Part shown: piece by piece, positions 45,958 to 57,849 of the stretch
Position numbering within the stretch: the stretch's first letter is position 1
Layout of the letters: each line of letters begins with the position of its first letter
Assembly: GCA_003255065.1 (NCBI GenBank)
Contig: QAOA01000366.1
Location: 179,402-243,401 of the forward strand
Direction: 5' to 3'
Origin: Cercis canadensis
Lineage: Eukaryota > Streptophyta > Magnoliopsida > Fabales > Fabaceae
Length of the DNA stretch: 64,000 bases
Notes under the pieces: model-generated
The model's input: only the letters and a program-made list of their open reading frames with translations
Told to the model about the DNA's origin: nothing
The model's database searches: none
Translations under genes and position numbers: made by a program

Positions 45958-48701
45958 ATGACACTTTATTTTCAGGATAATATTCATTTCAAACACGCTA
46001 TGATATTAAAGGAAGTTAAGCATGTATTCAACAAAGTGATTGAAGAGGATACAATGGAAAGTTTGTATATGGTTGATGTCGTTCAACGGCTTGGCATTGA
46101 ACACCACTTTGAAGAGGAGATCGAAGCAGCTCTTCAGAAGCAGCTTTTGATACATGTCAATGAGGATACCAATGATCATGAAGAACTTTACGCAGTTGCA
46201 CTTCGATTCCGTTTGCTGAGACAAAAGGGTCATTTTGTCAACGCAGGTTGGTATTCATTGTAATTGCAGTACAAGTACACATATATATATACATGCAGAA
46301 AAGCTATCTTGTTTTGGATGACACAATCAAGAAGTACTTTTATAGTTTATAAACATATTTGGAAACCTATTATAGATTTTTAGTTATAACATCATTGAAA
46401 ATGGAATGCATAATCTCTATGTGGGTCTACGGAGAGGGTACTCTTATCATTTGGTATTTTCGCTGGGGATATTTTTTTCTAAGGATATTTTACTAGTTAA
46501 TTGTGAGGAGCTCTAGAGAAGCTGAAGCCATACAAGTTCCATTCAAGAGTTCCTCTAAAAGTCTTAATTTCTGTATTTTTAAATACTTCAATCATTTAAA
46601 AAAAAATCCATCCAAACACATAAAATGCACCTAAAATTATTTTTTATTACACTCTCTTTCCAAACGTCCTCTATGTCTAACAAGCCTAATTTTTGTTCCA
46701 TGAATTACTAATTATCAGCCATGGGTATTGTTATCAGATGTATTAAACAAATTGAGTGACAAGATGGAAAGGCTCACAGAAATATTTAGTGAAGATATAG
46801 AGGGAGTGATTGCCCTGTATGAAGCATCTCAATTAAGTATAGAAGAAGAAGATACTCTTGATAAAGCTGGGTACCTCAGCTGCCAACTTCTTGATGCATG
46901 GTTGTCAAGAAATGAACACCATCACCAAGCTAAAGTTGTCGCAAATGCACTTCAGTATCCACTTCACAAAAGCTTGTCAACACTTTTGAACAGAAGCATC
47001 TTCTTAAATGATTTCCAGGAGAAAATCGGATGGACCATTATACAGGAACTAGCAGACCTTGATCAGTGTATATTAAAGACTATGTACAAAAATGAAATCT
47101 TTGAGGTTTCCAAGTAAGTTGCAACATCTTATAACTCTGGATGCTATATATAGTATAGCTGGTATTTTTTAGTTGTCAACCACTTAGTATTAATCTGTTA
47201 ACAGATGGTGGGAAAATCTTGAACTAGCCAAGGAGATGAAGTTTGCCAGGTATAAGCCCCTTAAATGGTTCATGTGGTCAATGGCATCCCTCTCATGTCC
47301 ACGCTTCGCGGAGCAAAGAATTGAGCTCACCAAAGCTGTGTCTCTAGTCTACATAATCGATGACATTTTCGATGTTCATGGGACCTTAGATGAACTCATT
47401 CTCTTTACAGATGCTGTGAATAGGTATTAAAACATCTATGTATGCATCAGCAAGAAACAAAAGTAGAGTATATCCAGTATTTACCATTCTTTTGCTCTTC
47501 ATTCCTAACGCTTAGAACAATTATCTGGATGCAGATGGGATTTGGCAGCCGCAGAGCAACTTCCACACTACATGAAAATTTGTTTCAACGTTCTTGATGA
47601 CATTACTGAAGAATTGGCCCGCAAGATCTACGAAAAGCATGGAATCAACCCTATAGACACCCTAAAGAAATCAGTAAACATTCAAACTAATTCAGTCCTT
47701 ATTTTGTATGAATGATAAAGATTTTGGGGATTACCATGTTATGCAATTGATGGTTTTGCATGAAACAGTGGGTGAGATTGGTCAAATCTTTCTTGGTGGA
47801 AGGACAATGGTTCGCTTCCGGGCAATCGCCAGAGGCAGAGGATTACTTGAAGAATGGGATTGTCAGCACAGGAGTGTCTGTGGTGCTTGTGCATGGATTC
47901 TTCCTCTTGGGTGAGGGTGTTAATAAGGAAACTATTGCCCTTATGGATGACATTCCTGGCATTTTATCTTCAGTGGCCACAATTCTTCGCCTTTGTGATG
48001 ATTTGGAAGCATCCAAGGTAATTATATTTGCCATAGCAAACAAAGGGTAAAGATCAGTATTATTCAGATATGTGAATTCTGCACCTTAATAAACATCATG
48101 TGTTTTACACCAAGAAGATTTCCCACTGCCTTTGGTTTCAACTCATTAACCAACTTCTTGCCCAATTGAGTATATTTAAGATTGAGGCATTTCAGCACCC
48201 ATCTTATATGTGATTCTTCTTCATTTTTTCCTTTTTCTAAGAATAGCAACAAATACAGAAAGTTAATAAAAAAGAACAAAGATTCTAGATAACTGTATTG
48301 CAAAGACCAAAGAGTCTCTGTGGCCAAGGGTTGCTCAAATTAGATTATTTTTCATGATTATAAAACTCTACAACATAACTTGTTAATAATTTATAACTAT
48401 TGTATAGGGTGGCAATCAAAATGGACATGATGGATCTTACCTGGAGTGTTATATGAAAGAGCACAAAGGCGTTTCAGCAGAAGAAACACAACAACATGTC
48501 GTTCACATGATATCAAGGGCATGGAAACGTCTGAATCAAGAATGCTTAACCCCAAATCTATTTCCATCATCTTTCACAAAGTTTTGCCTGAATGCTGCTA
48601 GGATGGTACCTCTAATGTATGGTTACCATGGCAATCAAAGCTCTGCAAGTCTACAAGAGCACGTGAATTCAATGGTATATGCTGGCATCCTCAAAGATTA
48701 G
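45958..48701 (+). pseudogene. Terpene synthase copy B, lacking exon 1
   Basis: Exons 2-7 are intact at 45976-46246, 46738-47113, 47205-47423, 47535-47673, 47769-48017 and 48408-48701, with the same phases as copy A and only a few substitutions (for example IEHHF for IDHHF). The first exon and promoter are deleted. An in-frame ATG lies 18 bases before exon 2 ([10 protein letters not shown]) and could give a 521-aa protein without a transit peptide. The metal sites are DDIFD and the same altered DDLEASKGG. Whether it is expressed depends on a new promoter; I treat it as a probable pseudogene that could still be a cytosolic form. Confidence 0.75.
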
Positions 48702-49029
48702 TAGAATTAGATCTTTGTTTAGTGAATTTAACGGTAGTGGCCACATACACCACAAGTAAGGTTGTGTTGTTGTACCATAAACATTTCTATGTAACTTTGG
48801 TTGCATGCTACCTTTTTGTTCAATAATAATAATGGCAGAGTGCTTTTATTTGCCCACAACTTTGTATCATCCTAGGCTACATATATAACATGAGTATCTT
48901 ATCCCTTTTTTTTTTTTTTTATAAATCTCTCATCAAAATATCTAAAGAGATTTGAATCTACAACCTCTAAAATTGAGTACTTAGTACTTAACTAGGAGTG
49001 CTTGTGGTAATCATGAATACATTTTCTCT

Positions 49030-49516
49030 TGGATCAGGATATCGCCAAAGAAACTGTTGCTTAGTAGATAACCTGACAGGCATTACACCTCTTGTAGCAA
49101 AAATTCTCAGCCTGTGTTGATTTTGAAGCACACAAGGTAAAATAATTGGAAAGCCTAAGGCTCGGTTCATGTGGGATGCATTACAAACAGAGTTTTACAT
49201 CCTCAAACCCAAGCGAGAAGTTTGAATGACTCACCGTTGAACTAAGCAGCATTAACAATATTTTGGTCTCCTTTATCTTTATGTCCGTTTCTTTTGGACA
49301 ACAAATCAAGGAAATCTTGAAATTTTTTGGTGGAAACACAATCATTGCAACTAGAGCCCTTTCCTAAGCTTTGACAGCCAATGGATTGATGAATCCACCT
49401 TTCACTAAGCTATGTCTCAAGGTTGCTAGCATGGTACCTCTTCAAATGTACTGTTACCATAGCAATGAATGGCGGTGCACGTGATCTAGAGGAACATGTG
49501 AATTCGCTGCTTTAAG
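49030..49516 (+). pseudogene. TPS exon 6-7 relic downstream of copy B
   Basis: Nearly identical to the relic after copy A, with the same stops, so the gene and relic were duplicated together as one unit. Confidence 0.8.
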
Positions 49517-49639
49517 TTAGTGCTTGGTACATATAGCACAATAAACGGAGTCCATCTATTTACCTACTGTTTAGTTTATCATTTTAGGCTACATAGTAAC
49601 TTATTCCCTTTTAATAAATCTCTTCGATGCTCAACTATT

Positions 49640-50934
49640 AGAATATTCACTATTTAATTACATATTTTTTGTTAATTAAACTAATAATAATTAGAGTAAA
49701 ATATTTTTTTTTTGTTTTTAAATTATTTTTTCAAATAGTTATATTTAGATAATAATATATTTAGTATGTATTATATCTGAATTTATTTTAAAGAATTTTC
49801 AAAAATTATTCACTCTGTTTCATCTCGATGGAACTTTCACGTCTATTGCGAATGTTCTTGTCATATAGCAATAATTGGTTTTTGTGTGCGTGTAATGAAG
49901 GACAGGAAAGAGCAATAATTGCTGAGTAAATGCAAGCCTAAAGTCATACTGATTTCACATCCCAACCACAAATTTCCAGTATAGAATCCACTGTAGTAAC
50001 AACTAAGTCTTATTGTTTGGACGTTTGAGTGTGACCTTTTAATTTGGCGTACACTTGAATGTCTTTCTCACATTTTCTAGGAAAGCAAACACCTATACTA
50101 TCTACATCAGAGCCATAGAGTACCAAACCTTCAAGCCGTGGCCATGACTTGCACCATATTTTGCTAGGAAAACTAATTATTATGAGATCGAAGTGTTGTA
50201 ATTGAGAATTATAAAGCTTTTTTGTCATGTTCTTTCTGAAAACTTTAATCCCATACCTTTGAATGTGCACCCAAGAGTGTGCAACTAGAGTTTCTCTTAT
50301 GTTTTTCTAGATATTGTTATTTCAAAGAAAACATTTTTCGTACACAAAAAAAGGTTGGTAGACTAAAAGAATAGTGTTTTAACTTTTAAGCACAGGAAAG
50401 CAACAATTACCAAGCGGATATCCAAGAATCTGCAGACAAATGTAGACCAGAATTCGTCCACAGCCACAAAACGTGATGTATATATGTAGTACTAACCTTT
50501 TTTAGTCTTATAGTTTCTTGAATATCTTACTTATTTGTAGCCTAAAAATCTTGCATACGAGTACCCAAATAAAAATAAAATAAAATAATATACGCAGAAA
50601 AGAAAACATGAAATATTATATGCTCCAAAGAGAGGCTCCACGACAACCACTCATTCTTTTCCAAAATATCATCTCTATGGAAATTCTAATGTTTCTTCAT
50701 ATATATAAATAGAACCTAAGCCATCTTTATGCGTCTGATCCTACTCACTTTCTCTTCACAATTAAAGTAAAGCTGATATATAGTGCACATGACGAAAATC
50801 TAACATCTCTATCCAATTCCATCTTTTAAGCTAAAAAGGGTGAGTGTCCTATAAAGCTAAAGGAAAGGGACAGAGAGTAGTTTCAACAAATGTGTAAAAC
50901 ATGGTACCTAGGAACTTGCATACTCAATGGCACC
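49640..50934. repeat. Spacer between units B and C
   Basis: A patchwork of blocks seen in other units: the left end of the AT-rich foldback element (49692), a block at 49826-50390 shared with 58470-58985, and the GCACAGGAAAGC block (50391). It ends at the TPS-C promoter (TATA at 50935-50941). Confidence 0.6.
50010..50270 (-). other. Unrecognised open frame, conserved at 58630-58944
   Basis: The frame runs through VHIQ-type residues before the first ATG and reads MHIQRYGIKVFRKN, then LQHFDLIIISFPSKIWCKSW and DVDSIGVCFPRKCEKDIQVYA. A second copy at 58630-58944 differs at a handful of residues and is open for 104 codons. It is weakly reminiscent of the C-terminal post-LRR region of TIR-NBS-LRR proteins, but I cannot assign it. 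It is probably a fragment carried in the repeated block. Confidence 0.3.
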
Positions 50935-51017
50935 TATAAATTCGGTTAAGGTTTTCTCTTTTCTAACAATCCATCAAAGGAAAATCCATCTCTCTCGCTT
51001 GGAGATACTAACTTGCC

Positions 51018-54000
51018 ATGGCCCTACATTTTAAATCCTCCCTTTCTTCCTTCAAACCTCAAAATGCTGCAACAAAAACACAGCTTCCCGAGAGACTTAA
51101 CTCGGTTAAATTTTCTTCTATTCCTTCTGCTAACAGGTGGAGCATTGCTCAAGAAGACAAGTCTTCTCCATGGAAAAACCTAGTATGTTCAAATTTCATT
51201 TCCTTATTAATGTGGCAATTATTGGGAGTTATAGAGTTAGTGAGTTTAGAAATTTAAATATAATAATATAAATAAGAGTGTGGCGTGGCGTGACGTTACC
51301 TATTCTGTTTAAAATAAATGTAATTTAAAATTATTGTTTTAAGTTATGTGTTCTTTGGGGTTATAACTATTATGTTTTTAGAGAATTTTATTAAAAAAAA
51401 TTTACATTTAGGAGGTATTACTATGACGAGTGAGAATTATAGAGTTATACAATAAATTAGTGAATTTAAAAATCTCTATATAATAATATAAATAAGAGTG
51501 TCAGGAAATATATTTATTGAGACTGAGGGTGAGAGTTNAATAAGAGTATCAGGAAATATATTTATTGAGACTGAGGGTGAGAGTTCTCTCCTCAAATATA
51601 GAAAATACTTATAGATTAAGGGATTGAGTGTAAATGAGATCCTCTTCCTCTAACATATTCATGGTTTGACGAATCAAAATAGTTAGAACCCCCATTTCTT
51701 ATAATTCCTAGCAACTAGACAAAAGTTTAAGTTTCCATGTCAAATAATAAGGAAAGAATCATAATTTCTTTTTGTATATTTCATAATTTACGCTTTGGGC
51801 CTTTTAGTTAAGATAAAGTGTAGTATAATATTAACTTTAAGGTAGCTTTTATGCTCTTCATCAATTTTTTTTTTTGTTTTGTTAATGAAGATTCTTTTTA
51901 TCATGTTACCTCATCCCTTTTCCCTTCACCTCCCTTTCTGAGAAGGATGAGCACCATATATATATTTTATCCTTTTCCTTGTCCATATGCTACAATTTTT
52001 TTTTCTTTTGGTTTTAATGATAACTGTATTTTTACGCTAGTTTTTATACACTAGTTTTTTTTTTTTTTTTAATAATGTTTAGGATACAGCTCTTCACATC
52101 AATCTGGTACATTCAACGTAAAAAATTTCCTTCATAATAATCCCATGATTTGAAGCTTAACTAACTTCAATTAATTTATTACATTCTTACTAATGAGTCA
52201 AACCCTTATAGTTGATATGCTACCCTTCTACACAAGGGAGATCACCTGTACAGGGCAAACCACGGCGTGCTACTAAGGGTATGTTTGGGAGTTCTTTTGG
52301 AGGGGAAAGGAGAGGAGAGGAGAGGAATGAGAGAGACCACTCCCTTGTTTGGGAGTTTTAAGTTTGAAAGGGAAAGGAGACCAAGGGTTAAACTTTGACC
52401 CTTGCACTCCTTTTTTCATTCACAAATTTCAACCCCCCAAATTGGGGGGTTTGGAGGGGTAAAGAATTAATTTACTAATTTACCCATACTGTTTGCCACC
52501 ATTGAATTGTTGGATAAGAAAAGAAAGCAAAAAAGTTGAAGTTTTATGTTTAAATTGTAATTTTTTTATATTTCTAATTAAAAATTTTAATTATATTCAT
52601 CTAATGAAAAAATTATAGATAATCCCTTCTATCATCACTCTAATTTAATTAATTGCAACCCATAAAGCAATAGAATTTGCATAATTTTTCAGATGCACAA
52701 TTTATTTTCTTTTTGAAAATATATAGTATATTAATTTTTTTATGACTCATTAGAAGCAATAAGTGTATATTATATATTAATAATTTAATATTTATGAAAT
52801 TTTACTTTTTTATGAAAATGTACTTAATTAGAGTATGAATTCGGTTATTGTAAATTTTTATTTTTTTAATAAATAAATAATAATTACATTTATAATTAAA
52901 AAAATTGAATTAGAAAAAAAGAGTGAAAAGATAATAAAGGGTAAACTAGTAAAAATATTTTACAATAAGACTTTTCCTTCCCTTTCCTTTCCTTTTCCTC
53001 ATTTTAAGCATCCAAACAAAGGAGAGGAAAACCCCTCCCTTTCCTTTCCCTTCTTTTCCCTCCCTTTCCTCTCCTCTCCTCTCCTCTCCCCTCCAAAAAA
53101 ACTCCCAAACAGAGCCTAAGGAAAATTGTTCAGTTAGTTAATCTCACCAGTACATTGAATGAGTGACGTGTCGCAACATGATTGGGTAGAGTGGGTACAG
53201 GTTTTTATTTTTTTTTGGGCNGGGTACAGGTTTTTATTTGTTTTTGGGCCTTAAGGAGTGGACAAGGTTTGAGAACAGTGGACCTCCATCCCTTCTAACC
53301 ATGTAGGGTAAGGCCCACTCCCTTTCTGGGTAGCCAAAGAGTTGTAATCCTATTTGTATATATTTCGGCCCATACTGTAGCTAAATGGGCTCTGTTTTTG
53401 TGGAACCATTAGCCTTGTTATTTCATAGTAGAGAAGATAAAATAGGCCAGGCTCATTTTAGCTTGCAAAAATAAAAGGCTGAGCCATAAAAAAGCTGGCC
53501 CGAATAAAATCAGACCAATCTGATCTGGTCCGAATGGCCAATGGCCCATTAAGATTTGGGCTGGACCGGCTGGCCCTTTTTTTATTTTTTTTATTTTAAG
53601 TTAGACCACACTACCAAAATAATATTATAATAAGCATTATTTAGAAGAATACACTAGTGCAATTTATTTAATTATTTATTTTATATTTATACTTACATGC
53701 ATTTTCTTTTATATATCTTTGATTCTTTATTTTAATTTTGTTTATTATTTTACGTATGTTTTGTTTTGTTCAATTAGATTCATTAACAAGTTAGCCTAAC
53801 ATAGTCAAAATAAATAAAGAAAAAAGTCTAAACTCTTATTAATTTTTAGTCTAATCACAAATAAAAATAGTTTAAAAAATTCAAAAAAAATAAAAAATTG
53901 GGTTAACTTGTTTTGGCCCGCAACCCAAGGAGAGCCGACTGGTTGGCCATTTACTGGCCCAAATGGAAGGATGCTTTCAGCACATTTGATTTTATCTATC

Positions 54001-56862
54001 TGTCATATCCTGACCTTCCATTGTTAAATTAAAACTCATTTGGAGTATTGATAAATAGAGTCATCCGTCTCTCATTTCTTCACATCACTTATTTTTCGAA
54101 GAAAATTTAAATATTTGTTGAAGACCTGTCTTCACCAACATGACACTTTATTTTCAGGATAATATTCATTTCAAATACGCTATGATATTAAAGGAAGTTA
54201 AGCATGTATTCAACAAAGTGATTGAAGAGGATACAATGGAAAGTTTGTATATGGTTGATGTCGTTCAACGGCTTGGCATTGACCACCACTTTGAAGAGGA
54301 GATCGAAGCAGCTCTTCAGAAGCAGCTTTTGATACATGTCAATGAGGATACCAATGATCATGAAGAACTTTATGCAGTTGCACTTCGATTCCGTTTGCTG
54401 AGACAAAAGGGTCATTTTGTCAACGCAGGTTGGTATTCATTGTAATTGCAGTACAAGTACACACATATATATACATGCAGAAAAGCTATCTTGTTTTGGA
54501 TGCAGCAATCAAGAAGTACTTTTATAGTTTATAAACATATTTGGAAACCTATTATAGATTTTTATATAGTTATAACATCATTGAATATGGCATGCATAAT
54601 CTCTATGTGGGTCTACGGAAAGGGTATTTTCACTAGGGATATTTTTTTCTAAGGATATTTTACTAGTTAATTGTGAGGAGCTCTAGAGAAGCTGAAGCCA
54701 TACAAGTTCCATTCAAGAGTTCCTCTAAAAGTCTTAATTTCTGTATTTTTAAATACTTTAAAAAAAACCCATCGAAGCACATAAAATGGACCTAAAATTA
54801 TTTTTTATTACACTCTCTTTCCAAACGTCCTCTATGTCTAGCAAGCCTAATTTTTGTTCCATGAATTACTAATTATCAGCCATGGGTATTGTTATCAGAT
54901 GTATTCAACAAATTGAGTGACAAGATAGAAAGGCTCACAGAAATATTTAGTGAAGATATAGAGGGAGTGATTGCCCTGTATGAAGCATCTCAGTTAAGTA
55001 TAGAAGAAGAAGATACTCTTGATAAAGCTGGGTACCTCAGCTGCCAACTTCTTGATTCATGGTTGTCAAGAAATGAACACCATCACCAAGCTAAAGTTGT
55101 CGCAAATGCACTTCAGTATCCACTTCACAAAAGCTTGTCAACACTTTTGAACAGAAGCATCTTCTTAAATGATTTCCAGGAGAAAATCGGATGGACCATT
55201 ATACAGGAACTAGCAGACCTTGATCAGTGTATATTAAAGACTATGTACAAAAATGAAATCTTTGAGGTTTCCAAGTAAGTTATAATATCTTATAACTCCG
55301 AATGCTATATATAGTATAGCTGGTATTTTTTCGTTGTCAACCACTTAGTATTAATCTGATAACAGATGGTGGGAAAATCTTGAACTAGCCAAGGAGATGA
55401 AGTTTGCCAGGTATAAGCCCATTAAATGGTTCATGTGGTCAATGGCATCCCTCTCATGTCCACGCTTCGCGGAGCAAAGAATTGGGCTCACCAAAGCTGT
55501 GTCTCTAGTCTACATAATCGATGACATTTTCGATGTTCATGGGACCTTAGATGAACTCATTCTCTTTACAGATGCTGTGAATAGGTATTAAAACATCTAT
55601 GTATGCATCAGCAAGAAACAAAAGTAGAGTATATCCAGTATTTACCATTCTTTTGCTCTTTATTCCTAACGCTTAGAACAATTATCTGGATGCAGATGGG
55701 ATTTGGCAGCCGCAGAGCAACTTCCACACTACATGAAAATTTGTTTCAAGGTTCTTGATGACATTACTGAAGAATTGGCCTGCAAGATCTACGAAAAGCA
55801 TGGAATCAACCCTATAGACACCCTAAGGAAATCAGTAAACATTCAAACTAATTCAGTCCTTATTTTGTATGAATGATAAAGATTTTGGGGATTACCATGT
55901 TATGCAATTGATGGTTTTGCTTGAAACAGTGGGTGAGATTGGTCAAATCTTTCTTGGTAGAAGGACAATGGTTCGCTTCCGGGCAATCGCCAGAGGCAGA
56001 GGATTACTTGAAGAATGGGATTGTCAGCACAGGAGTGTCTGTGGTGCTTGTGCATGGATTCTTCCTATTGGGTGAGGGTGTTAATAAGGAAACTATTGCC
56101 CTTATGGATGACATTCCTGGCATTTTATCTTCAGTGGCCACAATTCTTCGCCTTTGTGATGATTTGGAAGCATCCAAGGTAATTATATTTGCCATAGCAA
56201 ACAAAGGGTAAAGATCAGTATTATTCAGATATGTGAATTCTGCACCTTAATAAACATCATGTGTTTTACACCAAGAAGATTTCCCACTGCCTTTGGTTTC
56301 AACTCATTAACCAACTTCTTGCCCAATTGAGTATATTTAAGATTGAGGCATTTCAGCACCCATCTTATATATGATTCTTTTTCGTTTTTTCTTTTTTCTA
56401 AGATTAGCAACAAATACAGAAAGTTAATAAAAAAAAACAAAGATTCTAGATAACTGTATTGCAAAGACCAAAGAGTCTCTGTGGCTAAGGGTTGCTCAAA
56501 TTAGATTATTTTTCATGATTATAAAACTCTACAACATAACTTGTTAATAATTTATAACTATTGTATAGGGTGGCAATCAAAATGGACATGATGGATCTTA
56601 CCTGGAGTGTTATATGAAAGAGCACAAAGGCGTTTCAGCAGAAGAAACACAACGACATGTCGTTCACATGATATCAAGGGCATGGAAACGTCTGAATCAA
56701 GAATGCTTAACCCCAAATCTATTTCCATCATCTTTCACAAAGTTTTGCCTGAATGCTGCTAGGATGGTACCTCTAATGTATGGTTACCATGGCAATCAAA
56801 GCTCTGCAAGTCTACAAGAGCACGTGAATTCAATGCTATATGCTGGCATCCTCAAAGATTAG
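51018..56862 (+). CDS. Terpene synthase copy C (TPS-g, linalool/nerolidol synthase-like)
   Basis: Seven exons, 51018-51182, 54158-54428, 54899-55274, 55366-55584, 55696-55834, 55930-56178 and 56569-56862, give 570 aa. Exons 2-7 are almost identical to copy A, while exon 1 differs at more sites ([15 protein letters not shown] versus [15 protein letters not shown]). DDIFD is intact. The second metal site again reads DDLEASKGG. Differences from A include PIKW for PLKW and RIGLTK for RIELTK. Intron 1 is 2975 bp against 1239 in A, because of extra sequence at about 51,260-52,130 and the 840-bp PIF/Harbinger-like insertion. Two single-N joins (51538, 53221) also lie in this intron, so its length is uncertain and the link between exon 1 and exon 2 rests on the assembly. 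A TATA box lies at 50935. Confidence 0.85.
52277..53116. mobile_element. PIF/Harbinger-like element in intron 1 of TPS-C
   Basis: Bounded by TAA (52274-52276 and 53117-53119). The inverted ends are GGGTATGTTTGGGAGTT and, as complement of the right end, GGCTCTGTTTGGGAGTT, each followed by GGAGGGGAAAGGAGAGGAG-type sequence. Intron 1 of copy A has the same site once and uninterrupted (TAA at 35575-35577). Length is 840 bp, with no transposase and an AT-rich centre. Insertion therefore came after the A/C duplication. Confidence 0.9.
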
Positions 56863-57188
56863 TAGAATTAGATATTTGTTTAGTGAATTTAACGGTAGTG
56901 GCCACATACACCACAAGTAAGGTTGTGTTGTTGTACCATAAACATTTCTATGTAACTTTGGTTGCATGCTACCTTTATGTTCAATAATAATAATGGCAGA
57001 GTGCTTTTATTTGTCCACTACTTTGTATCATCCTAGGCTACATATATAACATGAGTATCTTATCCCTTTTTTTTCATAAATCTCTCATCAAAATATCTAA
57101 AGAGATTTGAATCTACAACCTCTAAAATTGAGTACTTAGTACTTAACTAGGAGTGCTTGTGGTAACCATGCATACATTTTCTCTTGGA

Positions 57189-57680
57189 TCAGGATATTGC
57201 TAAAGAAACTGTTGCTTAGCAGATAACCTGACAGGCATTACACCTCTTGTAGGGAAAATTCTCAGCCTGTGTTGATTTTGAAGCACACAAGGTAAAATAG
57301 TTGGAAAACCAAAGGCTCGGCTCATGTGGGATGCATTACAAACAGATTTTTACATCCTCAAACCCAAGCGAGAAGTTTGAATGAATCACCGTTGAACTAA
57401 GCAGCATTAACAAGATTAAATTTTTTTGTCTCCTGTATCTTTATGTCCGTTTCTTTTGGACAACAAATCAAGGAAATCTTGAAAATTTTTGGTGGAAACA
57501 CAATCATTGCAACTAGAGCTCATTCCTAAGCTTTGACAGCCAACGGATTGATGAATCCACCTTTCACTAAGCTATGTCTCAAGGTTGCTAGCATGGTACC
57601 TCTTCAAATGTACTGTTACCATAGCAATGAATGGCGGTGCACGCAATCTAGAGGAACATGTGAATTCGCTGCTCTAAGTT
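57189..57680 (+). pseudogene. TPS exon 6-7 relic downstream of copy C
   Basis: Same relic as after A and B with a few further changes. The exon 7 part has an open stretch (LMNPPFTKLCLKVASMVPL), but the upstream part carries stops. Confidence 0.8.
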
Positions 57681-57849
57681 CGTGCTTGGCACATATAGCA
57701 CAATGGACGAAGTCCATCTATTTACCTACTGTTTAGTTTTCAATTTAGGCTACATAGTAACTTATTCCCTTTTAATAAATCTCTTCGATGCTCAACTATT
57801 AGAATATTCACTTTTTAATTACATATTTTTTGTTAATTAAACTAATAAT

